Notes: a model not told the origin generated them from the sequence alone. A stretch of DNA of 7,762 bases from Flammeovirgaceae bacterium UBA4659 (GCA_002405445.1 DHLV01000243.1:1-7762); one strand, 5' to 3'; shown: positions 1-7,142, counted from the first letter of the stretch. Program-made: numbers and translations.

Positions 1-48
1 TGAGAAAACTATTCATATGTTTCTTATCCGTTTGGTTGGGCCTATGGG

Positions 49-837
49 TTAGCTACCCTTAAGTGATGACATATCTGAAAAGGTTCGTGTTTTGATAAAA
101 GTGATCAGCAAATTTGAGGTGATGTAAAGGATTATTTTGCGGAAGGGAATGGCAAACAAAACTTTGCCGAAAAGTGGCAACGGCCTTGCCGTGAACAAGT
201 GAATATTACCTGCCCCGTAATAACTTAACCCATGTTGTTCTGCCAATAATCGCATGGCGTGTTTGGTATAAAACGCTATATGTTGACCGTGAGCAAATCC
301 ATAGTACCACCAGTCATTTATTTTTGGCGGGGGCGAAGGGATTATTTCCGTTGAGATTAACAGGTTATCCGCTTTCGCAAGTATTTTTTTTAGCTCCTCC
401 TTCGGATTATCAAAATGTTCAAAGCTTTCGAAACTTGTAGCAAGCGTGAATCGCTCATTTTCTTTGGCTTCAAAACCCCGCGCCAGTAAATTAGGGGTAA
501 ACGGGTCGCTCCAATAAAAATCAAAGCCGACATCTCTCATCAATCTCGTAAACAAGCCATAACCGCCCGCGTAGTCGACATACCGCTTTTTCGTTCCAAA
601 AAACAAAAATAAGATTGTGGTTGCAATCCTGGATAGCCGCAAGTTTCTCACAGCAATACCAGTGTCGGAAAGATTCATTGAACTTTCATAGGCTTCCTTC
701 AGCCAATAAACTGATTCCGTTTGCACAAACCCGCAATTGCTACATTCAAAGTATTGCACATCATACTTTTGAAGAACTTTTGCGGTGAACAACTGCTTGG
801 TTTTTGAATTGCAAATCTTACACAGCGTTTCTGACAT
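49..837 (-). CDS. Zinc-ribbon class I SAM-dependent methyltransferase (Methyltransf_23-like)
   Basis: Predicted cytoplasmic S-adenosylmethionine-dependent methyltransferase of 262 residues. The N-terminus carries two Cys pairs, C6-x2-C9 and C32-x2-C35, which look like a small zinc ribbon. The SAM-binding motif I follows as VDYAGGYG (87-94), with an acidic SDP (110-112) at the end of the second strand. FESFEHFDNP (136-145) matches the post-motif region of this family, and GQHIAFY (184-190) matches the conserved 'H..f(f/y)t' element. Residues about 222-250 are hydrophobic with scattered Lys/Arg and could bind membrane. The ATG start at 837 is preceded by an A-rich AGAAAG stretch. It overlaps the 3' end of the upstream ligase-like gene by 20 bp, so the two are probably co-transcribed and translationally coupled. 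Context suggests a sugar, nucleotide-sugar or glycolipid substrate, but the sequence does not say which. The fold is secure; the substrate is unknown. Confidence 0.87.
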   Translation of the reverse strand: MSETLCKICNSKTKQLFTAKVLQKYDVQYFECSNCGFVQTESVYWLKEAYESSMNLSDTGIAVRNLRLSRIATTILFLFFGTKKRYVDYAGGYGLFTRLMRDVGFDFYWSDPFTPNLLARGFEAKENERFTLATSFESFEHFDNPKEELKKILAKADNLLISTEIIPSPPPKINDWWYYGFAHGQHIAFYTKHAMRLLAEQHGLSYYGAGNIHLFTARPLPLFGKVLFAIPFRKIILYITSNLLITFIKTRTFSDMSSLKGS

Positions 838-2002
838 ACTTTCTATTATTTATTGCCCCTGCCACCAGACCTAACGATATCCAAAATAACGCTGCTAGCG
901 TGGGGGTTTCGATTAACAAATTGAACATGCCAACAGCGGTCAAGGCCACAAAAGAAAGAAAAATTGATAGATCATTTCGATTACTGTAGTAATGCGTACG
1001 GTAGGAAAAGAAATCCCTTATCACGTTTCGATAAATAACAATAAAAATGAACAGCGCAAAAATTCCAAATCGCACAAAGATAGTGATGAAAGTGTTGTGG
1101 GTTCCAATTACGTGTGCGATGTGTTCGTCTGGGAAGAGCAAATCAGAGGTTGCCGCCCGCGGTAAGTAAGGTAAAATTGGAGTGCCAACTCCAACTCCTA
1201 ACAAATTCTGCGGGAAGGATTCCACCAATGTTCTGTACCAAAAAATAAATCGCCAGCTGGTATTGTGATCGATGTTGAACCAGGGGTGTTGTGAGTAAAC
1301 GTACACAGCATCACCAAACAGCGTGGTGCCATCATCGTAAAGTTGTAGATAGGGAATTGATGCTACAAATAGAGACCCAAAGACAAACAATATAATGAAG
1401 CAAAACAATTTAAAGTGTGTGTAGGTAGGTGTGAGGAAACGAAAGGTGATTAGTGCAACCATGACCATTAAAACAGACATTGATGTGTAGGCTAATAGGT
1501 AAATAATCATCACTGCTAAAAGTATGATCACTCCGTACGGTCGCCAACTGCGTTGAACGAGCGTCAACCAATAGGTATAAGCATTTCGATCAATAAGCAC
1601 TGGCCATCGCAAGGCGAAAGCTGCAAAAGCATACCCATAAATCCACTTCTTTGCCCGTTGGTAAAATTCAAACTGTTGTTCGTATAAATAAAATCCAATG
1701 AAGAACGCGAAGGCAGAGTAAATGATGCTCAAATTTCTAAAATAGAAATACCAGTTCGTTTTGATGGGCAGGCTGATCACGGCATACAAACACCCTAAAA
1801 CGATAAAGTAAAGAACATATCGGTACACTGTATTGTGCGGGAGAATGAACTTGCCACGGGGACTAAACGAAAACTTAATGAATAGTAACAAGCCAATCAA
1901 ACTCAACAATTCGTTGAAAAACAAAACTCGTTCAAATAAAAAGTAGTTGACACCGTATAAGGTGCCAATCAGGAGTATTATGGTGGAGTATCGGATTTTC
2001 AA
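818..2002 (-). CDS. O-antigen ligase/polymerase family (Wzy_C) membrane protein, minus-strand copy
   Basis: Polytopic inner-membrane protein of about 394 residues, nearly all hydrophobic helices. In the C-terminal half it has the layout of the Wzy_C domain: a long periplasmic loop containing SWRFIFWYR (252-260 when counted from TTG 2011), then LLGVGVGTP (270-278), then GTHNTFITIF (303-312), whose His-Asn pair is typical of WaaL/Wzy proteins. Family members either polymerise lipid-linked O-units or ligate glycan to a lipid or protein acceptor; sequence alone does not separate these roles. No ATG occurs near the N-terminus. In-frame TTG codons lie at 2011 and 2002. I prefer 2002, giving MKIRYST, because a TAnnTTTG promoter box ends at 2019 and TTG 2011 would leave almost no leader. 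An in-frame TAG at 2026-2024 bars a longer start. The 3' end overlaps the methyltransferase gene by 20 bp. Confidence 0.85.
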   Translation of the reverse strand: MKIRYSTIILLIGTLYGVNYFLFERVLFFNELLSLIGLLLFIKFSFSPRGKFILPHNTVYRYVLYFIVLGCLYAVISLPIKTNWYFYFRNLSIIYSAFAFFIGFYLYEQQFEFYQRAKKWIYGYAFAAFALRWPVLIDRNAYTYWLTLVQRSWRPYGVIILLAVMIIYLLAYTSMSVLMVMVALITFRFLTPTYTHFKLFCFIILFVFGSLFVASIPYLQLYDDGTTLFGDAVYVYSQHPWFNIDHNTSWRFIFWYRTLVESFPQNLLGVGVGTPILPYLPRAATSDLLFPDEHIAHVIGTHNTFITIFVRFGIFALFIFIVIYRNVIRDFFSYRTHYYSNRNDLSIFLSFVALTAVGMFNLLIETPTLAALFWISLGLVAGAINNRKYVRNAV

Positions 2003-2018
2003 GCAACGCAAAAATAGC

Positions 2019-2052
2019 CAAACCTATCAGATTTAAGGCAGCCTTGCTTCAA
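2019..2052 (-). promoter_or_regulatory. Bacteroidota-type promoter in front of the minus-strand Wzy-like gene
   Basis: On the minus strand the 74-bp gap between the GT39 gene and the ligase-like gene contains TAGGTTTG (2026 down to 2019), a full match to the TAnnTTTG -7 box of Bacteroidota sigma factors. A TTG (2052-2050) lies 23 bp upstream, at the long end of the 17-23 bp spacing reported for Flavobacterium promoters. Transcription would begin around 2012-2015, just ahead of the preferred TTG start at 2002. This implies that the ligase-like and methyltransferase genes can be transcribed independently of the GT39 gene. This is prediction from motif and position only. Confidence 0.5.
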
Positions 2053-2076
2053 TTGGGATTTTTATGACGGGTATTG

Positions 2077-3447
2077 TTATTGATCGGTCAAAGTTTTTCT
2101 TACCAGAAGGTAGGCATTTGTTTGATGCATGGCGAACGTTTGCTTTACTGCAAATTCTTGATTCAGGTTTCTTAGTTCTTTTGCCATTTCGTCCTCTGAA
2201 TGGCTTTGTAACAACCAAAATTTTTCAGGCAGCCCTTGTGTGGGTAGTTGAACTACCCGGTAGCGCCAGTCTTTGAAATAAAAGTTGAAATGCCACGAGA
2301 ATGCAGAAAATACGGGTAAGCCCTCCTCGTTTTTTTCCTTTACCAGTTGCGTGACTTCGCGGTATTGCGCTTTTTCAATCCGATAATAGTAATTCAGCCT
2401 TAACGTCAAGTTCAATAAAGATGAAACCAAAACAACAATTACAGCCGCAAACTTCACCTGGTCTCGTTTGATCTGATCCCAACCCACCGCCAGCAGTATG
2501 AACCAAGCCGGTAAAGTTACTATTGTATAGCGGATGTAAAGAAGTGGTGTGCCCGTAATCGACTTAATAAAAGGTATCAAATAGGAGAGTACAATCCAAC
2601 CAGCGATAATTCCTAGAACGGCTCTGTCTGCGCCAACTACCTGCTTCCAGCCTACTACAAACAATACCCCCAGCCACAAAAAAACAATAGACGAGACGTA
2701 ATCTTTGCCCACATAATCAAAGAAGTAACGAGGCACAAAGAAGAAGCTTGGCTTTTGAATCCAAAAAGATTGAATGTTAGAATCTTGCAATACGGTGGGT
2801 AGCCAGGGTATGAACGACAATGCCACGGCCACCCCACTTGCCAAGCCGTAAGCGATAAACTTTGACTCGCGCCTTTGAGTGGCCAACGCGATAAACAGGA
2901 TAAACTGCGTAACAAAGATGATGATGCCGTAATAGTGCGTGTACAATAGGGCGCTAGTCGTCATTACATAAAGCACAGAGTTGATAATATTCGGCTGTTT
3001 GAATACACGCACAAAAAATAAAAATGAAAGAGCTGATGTCAGGAAGGCGAGTCCATAAAACCTCACATCTTGTGAATAATAAATTTGATAGTAGTTGATA
3101 CTGGCTAACATTGCCGCAAACAATCCAACTTGCTTATTTTTTACCTCCTTACCGAGTAAATAAACCGCGGGTATACCTAAAATGCCAATGATGGCACTAG
3201 CCAGTCGCCCCATCAGTTCGTTGTATCCAAACGCTTTAAAAAAGAAGTGCAAATACAAAAAAAACAAAGGTGGTTGGTCCGTTTTGGCGTACTCGATAAT
3301 TGACAAAACAGTGGCCTCAGGGGCAGTAGGAATCATGGAATGCAGCTCATCGTACCACAAACTTTGATAGTCTAAATGGAACAAGCGCAGCGCAGCCCCA
3401 AGTACAACTAAAAGAAAGAGTAGAAGCGAATGATTCTTGGTTATCAT
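2077..3447 (-). CDS. GT39/PMT_2-family membrane glycosyltransferase (ArnT-like)
   Basis: Integral membrane glycosyltransferase of 456 residues in the GT-C fold class. After a first helix (about 7-24) comes LWYDELHS (30-37), whose Asp33-Glu34 pair sits in the first periplasmic loop where PMT/ArnT enzymes hold their catalytic acid. DQPPLFFLYL (57-66) and RLASAIIG (81-88) match the PMT_2 signature, SQDVRFYGL (125-133) fits the next conserved loop, and LYIRYTIVTLP (303-313) matches the late 'RY..p.lP' helix. Residues about 355-456 form a soluble C-terminal part. Such enzymes transfer a sugar from a polyprenyl-phosphate donor to a lipid or protein in the periplasm; donor and acceptor cannot be read here. 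The start is ATG 3447, 26 bp behind a TACCTTTG promoter box. It is the first gene of the minus-strand arm, with a 74-bp gap before the next. Confidence 0.87.
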   Translation of the reverse strand: MITKNHSLLLFLLVVLGAALRLFHLDYQSLWYDELHSMIPTAPEATVLSIIEYAKTDQPPLFFLYLHFFFKAFGYNELMGRLASAIIGILGIPAVYLLGKEVKNKQVGLFAAMLASINYYQIYYSQDVRFYGLAFLTSALSFLFFVRVFKQPNIINSVLYVMTTSALLYTHYYGIIIFVTQFILFIALATQRRESKFIAYGLASGVAVALSFIPWLPTVLQDSNIQSFWIQKPSFFFVPRYFFDYVGKDYVSSIVFLWLGVLFVVGWKQVVGADRAVLGIIAGWIVLSYLIPFIKSITGTPLLYIRYTIVTLPAWFILLAVGWDQIKRDQVKFAAVIVVLVSSLLNLTLRLNYYYRIEKAQYREVTQLVKEKNEEGLPVFSAFSWHFNFYFKDWRYRVVQLPTQGLPEKFWLLQSHSEDEMAKELRNLNQEFAVKQTFAMHQTNAYLLVRKTLTDQ

Positions 3448-3473
3448 ACTTCAGGCAAATGAATAAAACGCCT

Positions 3474-3481
3474 CAAAGGTA
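3474..3481 (-). promoter_or_regulatory. -7 box (TACCTTTG) of the GT39 gene
   Basis: The minus strand reads TACCTTTG here, an exact TAnnTTTG match, 26 bp before the ATG at 3447 and so giving a leader of about 20 nt. I see no TTG at the expected -33 distance, so the upstream element is weak or absent. It forms half of a divergent pair with the plus-strand box at 3505-3512. Confidence 0.5.
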
Positions 3482-3504
3482 GCTTCAAAGTCGCGCTTAA
3501 GACC

Positions 3505-3512
3505 TAACTTTG
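3505..3512 (+). promoter_or_regulatory. -7 box (TAACTTTG) of the plus-strand operon
   Basis: TAACTTTG is an exact match to the Bacteroidota TAnnTTTG box, 15 bp before ATG 3528 and 24 bp before ATG 3537. No TTG lies at the -33 distance; that region is taken up by the opposing minus-strand box. Its position argues against the in-frame TTG at 3510, which lies inside the box, as the start of the downstream gene. Confidence 0.5.
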
Positions 3513-3527
3513 TACACTAATTTTCAA

Positions 3528-4757
3528 ATGCAGCAGATGGCTCGAAAAATAGCCGGCTACTTGGCGCTTCTCTTTTGTTTTTTGGTTCCAATTTCTCAGC
3601 TGGCAAGTTCGCGCCTCCTGATTTTGCTTGCTATAGTGAGCCTGTTTGTCGGGCATCGACCGTTTCAGTGGAAGGGGTTTATTCAACAATGGTGGGATAT
3701 AGCCATTTACTTTTTGGTTTTGGTAGCTGGAGTGGCCTATTCTCAAAATACTGAATTGGCATTTCGACAGTTGGAAACCAGTTTGTGCTTACTTGCCCTG
3801 CCGTTGGTGGTTTACCGGTTAGGCCCGTTACTCAAACAAAATCTCACGCAATTATTTGAAGCATTTGTTGCAGGCTTAGCCGTGGCATGTGCAATTTGTT
3901 TGGGCGTTGCGTTATATCGCTACTCAATTTCTGCGCAACCTTCGGTTGATTTTTTTCTTTTTGAAAACCTCACCAAAACCATCGATGCCCAACCCACTTA
4001 CTTTGGATATTACTTGGTGTTTGGCATTACTTTCGCACTTTACAAATTTTATTTTGAAACGCATCGCAGGTACTTACTCATACCAATTGCGGTAGTTGCT
4101 TTTTTCTTTTTTGTGCTGTTGCTCACGGGCAGCCAAACGGTATTGATCAGTTTGCTATTTGTTTTTTCCTTTTTCATCTCAAAGTATTTGATTCAACGCA
4201 CTTCTAAACGGGAGACGCTAGCCGTCATTTTTGTCATGACAGCCATTGCCATTTTGGGTACTTGGGCAACCTGGGCTCCGCTGCAAGAAGGCCGCGACAC
4301 CCACACCGACTACTGGGAACGGTTTGACCTGTGGGAAGCAGCGATGAATGCGAGCAGCAATAAATGGATGGGCGTAGGCACTGGAGATTATGAAGAAGCG
4401 TTGAACCAATATTATCGCAGCCATCAAATGGAACATTTTGCTGACAGTAACCTCAATGCACACAACCAGTATGTGCAAATGATGCTGAGCAATGGAATGG
4501 TCGGGCTTATTGCTTTTTTGTTGATGATGGTAAGGCCATTGTATTTGGCCACGGGTGCAAAAGATTTATTGGGTTTGCTGCTACTGTATCCGTTCGTGCT
4601 CTACGGCATTACCGAAGTTTTTTTGGGGAGATACCAAGGAGTGGTTTTTTTCGGTTTTGTACATCAAATTTTAATTGCCCACTACGCAACCTTGCCGTCA
4701 GCCGAATCGGCTAAACTTGATAACTTGCGAGGGCCAAATGCATCAGTAAATATTTGA
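3528..4757 (+). CDS. O-antigen ligase/polymerase family (Wzy_C) membrane protein, plus-strand copy
   Basis: Polytopic membrane protein of 409 residues from ATG 3528 (406 from ATG 3537). Reading could extend in frame to TTG 3510, but that codon sits inside the predicted -7 box. The N-terminal two thirds is a series of hydrophobic helices. A periplasmic loop then holds DYWERFDLWEAAM (261-273), WMGVGTGDYEEAL (280-292) and NAHNQYVQMMLSNG (310-323), with the His-Asn pair characteristic of WaaL/Wzy proteins. EVFLGRYQGVVFF (363-375) matches the closing element of the Wzy_C domain. It likely polymerises lipid-linked repeat units or ligates them to an acceptor at the periplasmic face. It shares this architecture with the minus-strand gene at 818-2002, but the loops differ enough that I see no recent duplication. 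The stop TGA (4755-4757) directly abuts the next ATG, so coupling is likely. Confidence 0.87.
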   Translation: MQQMARKIAGYLALLFCFLVPISQLASSRLLILLAIVSLFVGHRPFQWKGFIQQWWDIAIYFLVLVAGVAYSQNTELAFRQLETSLCLLALPLVVYRLGPLLKQNLTQLFEAFVAGLAVACAICLGVALYRYSISAQPSVDFFLFENLTKTIDAQPTYFGYYLVFGITFALYKFYFETHRRYLLIPIAVVAFFFFVLLLTGSQTVLISLLFVFSFFISKYLIQRTSKRETLAVIFVMTAIAILGTWATWAPLQEGRDTHTDYWERFDLWEAAMNASSNKWMGVGTGDYEEALNQYYRSHQMEHFADSNLNAHNQYVQMMLSNGMVGLIAFLLMMVRPLYLATGAKDLLGLLLLYPFVLYGITEVFLGRYQGVVFFGFVHQILIAHYATLPSAESAKLDNLRGPNASVNI

Positions 4758-6086
4758 ATGTCTGGTCTAGCGAAAATACTTTTCTTTCTTATCGACTTGT
4801 TGCTGCTGAACATGGCAATGGCCTTGGCGTTTTGGTGGGAGCCTGCGACAGCTCGAAACGCAATTTACCTTGTCATTTACTCCAATTTAGCCTGGATTTT
4901 TCTTGCTTTGGTCGCTAATCCATATGCAGTAGCCAAAACCTGGATGGTTTCGCAGATTCTTAAAAGTCAGCTGGTTTTTCTTTTTATACACCTAGGTGTG
5001 CTGGCATCGCTCGTACTATTTTTTAAACGCAGCTATTCTGCATCCCAAATTGCTTGGTTGTACGCAGTGTTTGTTCCAAGTTACTTTATGATTAGACTCG
5101 TTGCTCTCTACATACGAAAAATCCGCACGCACGAAGTGATTCGAAATTATTTACTCATCGGTAAGAATGAGGTCGCTGCGGAGATCAGAAAACATTATGC
5201 GCTAAACCCCGATGAGGGTTTTCGCTTTGTAGGCCAAATTGATTTTGCCGACACGCCACACCTGTTATCATCTATCAGATCTTTCTGCGAGCAGCATGAC
5301 GTTCACCAAATTTTTTGGTGTGCCCCTCGCGCCTCCGCGCAGCATTTGAACGACCTCATCAATTTTGGATTAGAGTCTTTGATTCAAGTAAAAATTGTTG
5401 TGGACAGTGGCAGCAACTCTTCTCATCTTTTATCGGTACAAGAGAAAGAACTGCAAACTAAACAGGTGTCGGCACTTCCCATTGACGAGCCATTGAATCA
5501 AGCAATAAAAAGGTCATTCGATTTATTGTTTGGTCTACTCTTTGTAGTCCTCGTTTTGTCTTGGATGTTGCCACTGATTGCAATCATTATCAAGATTGAT
5601 TCGAAAGGTCCAATATTTTTCGTACAAACAAGAAATGGCCTCAAGAATGCACCTTTCGGTTGCATCAAATTTAGAACCATGGTGGTAAACCAAGAGGCTG
5701 ATACGAAGCAAGCAACAAAAGATGATGCGCGCATTACTTCAGTTGGTAAGTTCTTACGGAAAAGTAGTATTGACGAACTGCCGCAGTTTATTAACGTGCT
5801 GAAAGGTGAGATGTCTTTGATTGGCCCCCGGCCACACCCCATTAAACTTAATGAAAGGTTTGCAGTGCACATTCAGAATTTAATGGCTCGCCACTACGTA
5901 AAACCAGGTATTACAGGCCTGGCGCAGTGCCTGGGTTACCGGGGCGAAACCAAAGATTTGGCTGATATGGAAAATCGTGTGCGCCTAGACCGTTACTACA
6001 TTGAGCACTGGTCTTTTTGGTTGGATATTAAGATTGTATTTTTGACCGTGGTAAGCCTACTGCGCGGAAGCGAAAAAGCTTATTGA
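4758..6086 (+). CDS. WcaJ-type polyprenyl-phosphate sugar-1-phosphate transferase
   Basis: Membrane enzyme of 442 residues that would transfer a hexose-1-phosphate from a nucleotide sugar to undecaprenyl phosphate, the first step of repeat-unit synthesis. Four N-terminal helices (about 7-27, 33-52, 68-90, 96-118) are followed by a cytoplasmic Rossmann-like CoA_binding_3 region (about 127-215). The catalytic bacterial sugar transferase domain begins at KRSFD (251-255), with a Pro-broken membrane hairpin (about 258-279), KFRTM (304-308), the Asp339-Glu340 dyad in SIDELPQ, GPRPH (356-360), KPGITGLAQ (382-390), YRGET (394-398) and RVRLDRYYIEHWS (407-419). All key residues of the family are present and the length is normal. 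The RGET and YIEHWS forms are those of undecaprenyl-phosphate glucose phosphotransferases, so glucose-1-phosphate is the first guess, though galactose or a HexNAc derivative cannot be excluded. The ATG follows the upstream TGA with no gap. Confidence 0.93.
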   Translation: MSGLAKILFFLIDLLLLNMAMALAFWWEPATARNAIYLVIYSNLAWIFLALVANPYAVAKTWMVSQILKSQLVFLFIHLGVLASLVLFFKRSYSASQIAWLYAVFVPSYFMIRLVALYIRKIRTHEVIRNYLLIGKNEVAAEIRKHYALNPDEGFRFVGQIDFADTPHLLSSIRSFCEQHDVHQIFWCAPRASAQHLNDLINFGLESLIQVKIVVDSGSNSSHLLSVQEKELQTKQVSALPIDEPLNQAIKRSFDLLFGLLFVVLVLSWMLPLIAIIIKIDSKGPIFFVQTRNGLKNAPFGCIKFRTMVVNQEADTKQATKDDARITSVGKFLRKSSIDELPQFINVLKGEMSLIGPRPHPIKLNERFAVHIQNLMARHYVKPGITGLAQCLGYRGETKDLADMENRVRLDRYYIEHWSFWLDIKIVFLTVVSLLRGSEKAY

Positions 6087-6107
6087 TCAACTTAAACCGA
6101 CACCGCT

Positions 6108-7142
6108 ATTATTAAATTACTGCTTTATACTGCCATCTCATTCCTCATCTCCTTTTTGGGCATGCCCGTACTCATCAAAGTGCTCAGCCAGTGGAAGTTG
6201 TACGACTCTCCGGGCCACCACAAAATCCACTCCGACTTTAAGCCATCAATGGGTGGCGTGGCAATTTTTTTAGGTAGTTTTTTTACCCTGCTGATGTCGT
6301 TCTCACTTGCTGATTGGGCGAATCAAAAATACTTATTCATCTCATTGACACTAATGTTCCTCATTGGGCTTCGCGATGATGTGCTGGCACTCACTCCGAA
6401 ACAAAAATTATACAGTCAGTTTTTGCCCATATTGTTGCTCGTTTTTTTGGATCATGTTACGCTTAATTCTACTTATGGCCTCATCGATCTGCCGTTTGTT
6501 CCCCAATGGATAATTTGGTTTATCAGCATTTTTACGTTGATTATTCTTACCAACGCCTACAATCTGATTGATGGGGTGGATGGCCTGGCCAGCGCCATTG
6601 GAATGATGACACTGGCCTTTTTCGGCTTATGGTTTTACGCCATTGGTGATGTTGTGCTGAGTTTGGTGGCTATGACGTTTGCTGGGGCAATAGCAGGTTT
6701 CTTGGTTTTTAATTGGCAACCGTCCAGCATATTTATGGGAGACACAGGTGCCTTGACCATCGGTTTCTTACTCTCCTTCATGGCCATTGAGTTTATCAAC
6801 AGCAATTACGCTCTGTCTGTCACGCACCCTGCCAAATTCCGTTCATCAGTAGCCAGCGCTATCTGCGTGATGATTGTTCCCGTGTTTGATACGCTCCGGG
6901 TCATCATTTTACGATTGCGAAAGCGGCAATCGCCATTCAAGGCAGACCGCAATCACTTGCATCACCAGTTGCTCAACTTAAAGTTCACACACGCCCAAAC
7001 AGTCCTCATCCTCACCGGCATGAACTTTAGTTTTATTCTGCTTGCTTGGCTGTTGAGAAACCAATCCGATCAATTAATATTGCCAATAGTCATTGGCATT
7101 TGCCTTGTCATAAACTTTGTTATTAAAAAAGCTCAGCGTTGA
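6108..7142 (+). CDS. WecA/MraY-family polyprenyl-phosphate HexNAc-1-phosphate transferase
   Basis: Polytopic enzyme of about 344 residues that moves HexNAc-1-phosphate (commonly GlcNAc-1-P) from a UDP-sugar to undecaprenyl phosphate. Numbered from ATT 6108, the motifs are DSPGHHKIH (33-41), the metal-site Asp pair in LRDDV (88-92), NAYNLIDGVDGLA (149-161), FMGDTG (209-214) and the substrate-recognition DRNHLHH (280-286). The last resembles the HIHH of WecA/TagO rather than MraY. The start is the problem. The first possible TTG (6156) and ATG (6162) fall inside or after the first helix, yet the in-frame codons back to a TAA at 6093 encode IIKLLLYTAISFLISFL, a good first membrane helix. ATT 6108 or ATT 6111 are therefore the best candidates; a sequence error that removed an ATG is the alternative. 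It lies 21 bp after the WcaJ-like gene and 10 bp before pheS. Confidence 0.9.
   Translation: MIKLLLYTAISFLISFLGMPVLIKVLSQWKLYDSPGHHKIHSDFKPSMGGVAIFLGSFFTLLMSFSLADWANQKYLFISLTLMFLIGLRDDVLALTPKQKLYSQFLPILLLVFLDHVTLNSTYGLIDLPFVPQWIIWFISIFTLIILTNAYNLIDGVDGLASAIGMMTLAFFGLWFYAIGDVVLSLVAMTFAGAIAGFLVFNWQPSSIFMGDTGALTIGFLLSFMAIEFINSNYALSVTHPAKFRSSVASAICVMIVPVFDTLRVIILRLRKRQSPFKADRNHLHHQLLNLKFTHAQTVLILTGMNFSFILLAWLLRNQSDQLILPIVIGICLVINFVIKKAQR

Larger units (their letters stand above)
3474..3512. repeat. Imperfect inverted repeat spanning the divergent promoter region
   Basis: CAAAGGTAG (3474-3482) and CTAACTTTG (3504-3512) are reverse complements at 8 of 9 positions, centred on 3493. An inner AAG (3488-3490) / CTT (3496-3498) pair shares that centre. 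The arms are the two divergent -7 boxes, so the symmetry may simply reflect two promoters facing away from each other. A regulator binding across the centre is possible but not shown. Confidence 0.4.

Noticed and set aside
1..16. Possible first codons of another minus-strand gene (ATG at 16-14, reading MNSFL).
   Set aside because: Only five codons lie inside the window, so coding cannot be judged. Its position 33 bp after the methyltransferase stop fits a next gene in the same operon.
2012..2046. A hydrophobic reading (LNLIGLAIFALL) in another minus-strand frame just upstream of the Wzy-like gene, hinting at a frameshifted N-terminus.
   Set aside because: It begins after a stop with no start codon, and the same bases match a promoter. 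I treat it as chance, though homologue alignment could revive it.
3504..3746. Minus-strand open frame opposite the start of the plus-strand Wzy-like gene.
   Set aside because: It overlaps the divergent promoter region and a supported gene, and its translation shows no domain or helix pattern.
4616..4632. T-run followed by G-run (EVFLG codons) as a programmed frameshift site.
   Set aside because: The frame continues normally through conserved Wzy_C residues, and no alternative product follows a shift.
4746..4757. TAAATATTTG before the WcaJ-like start as a promoter box.
   Set aside because: The spacing between TA and TTTG is four bases rather than two, so it does not match TAnnTTTG.
7111..7120. 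TAAACTTTG before pheS as a promoter box.
   Set aside because: It has three bases between TA and TTTG instead of two and no clear -33 partner, so I do not call a promoter.
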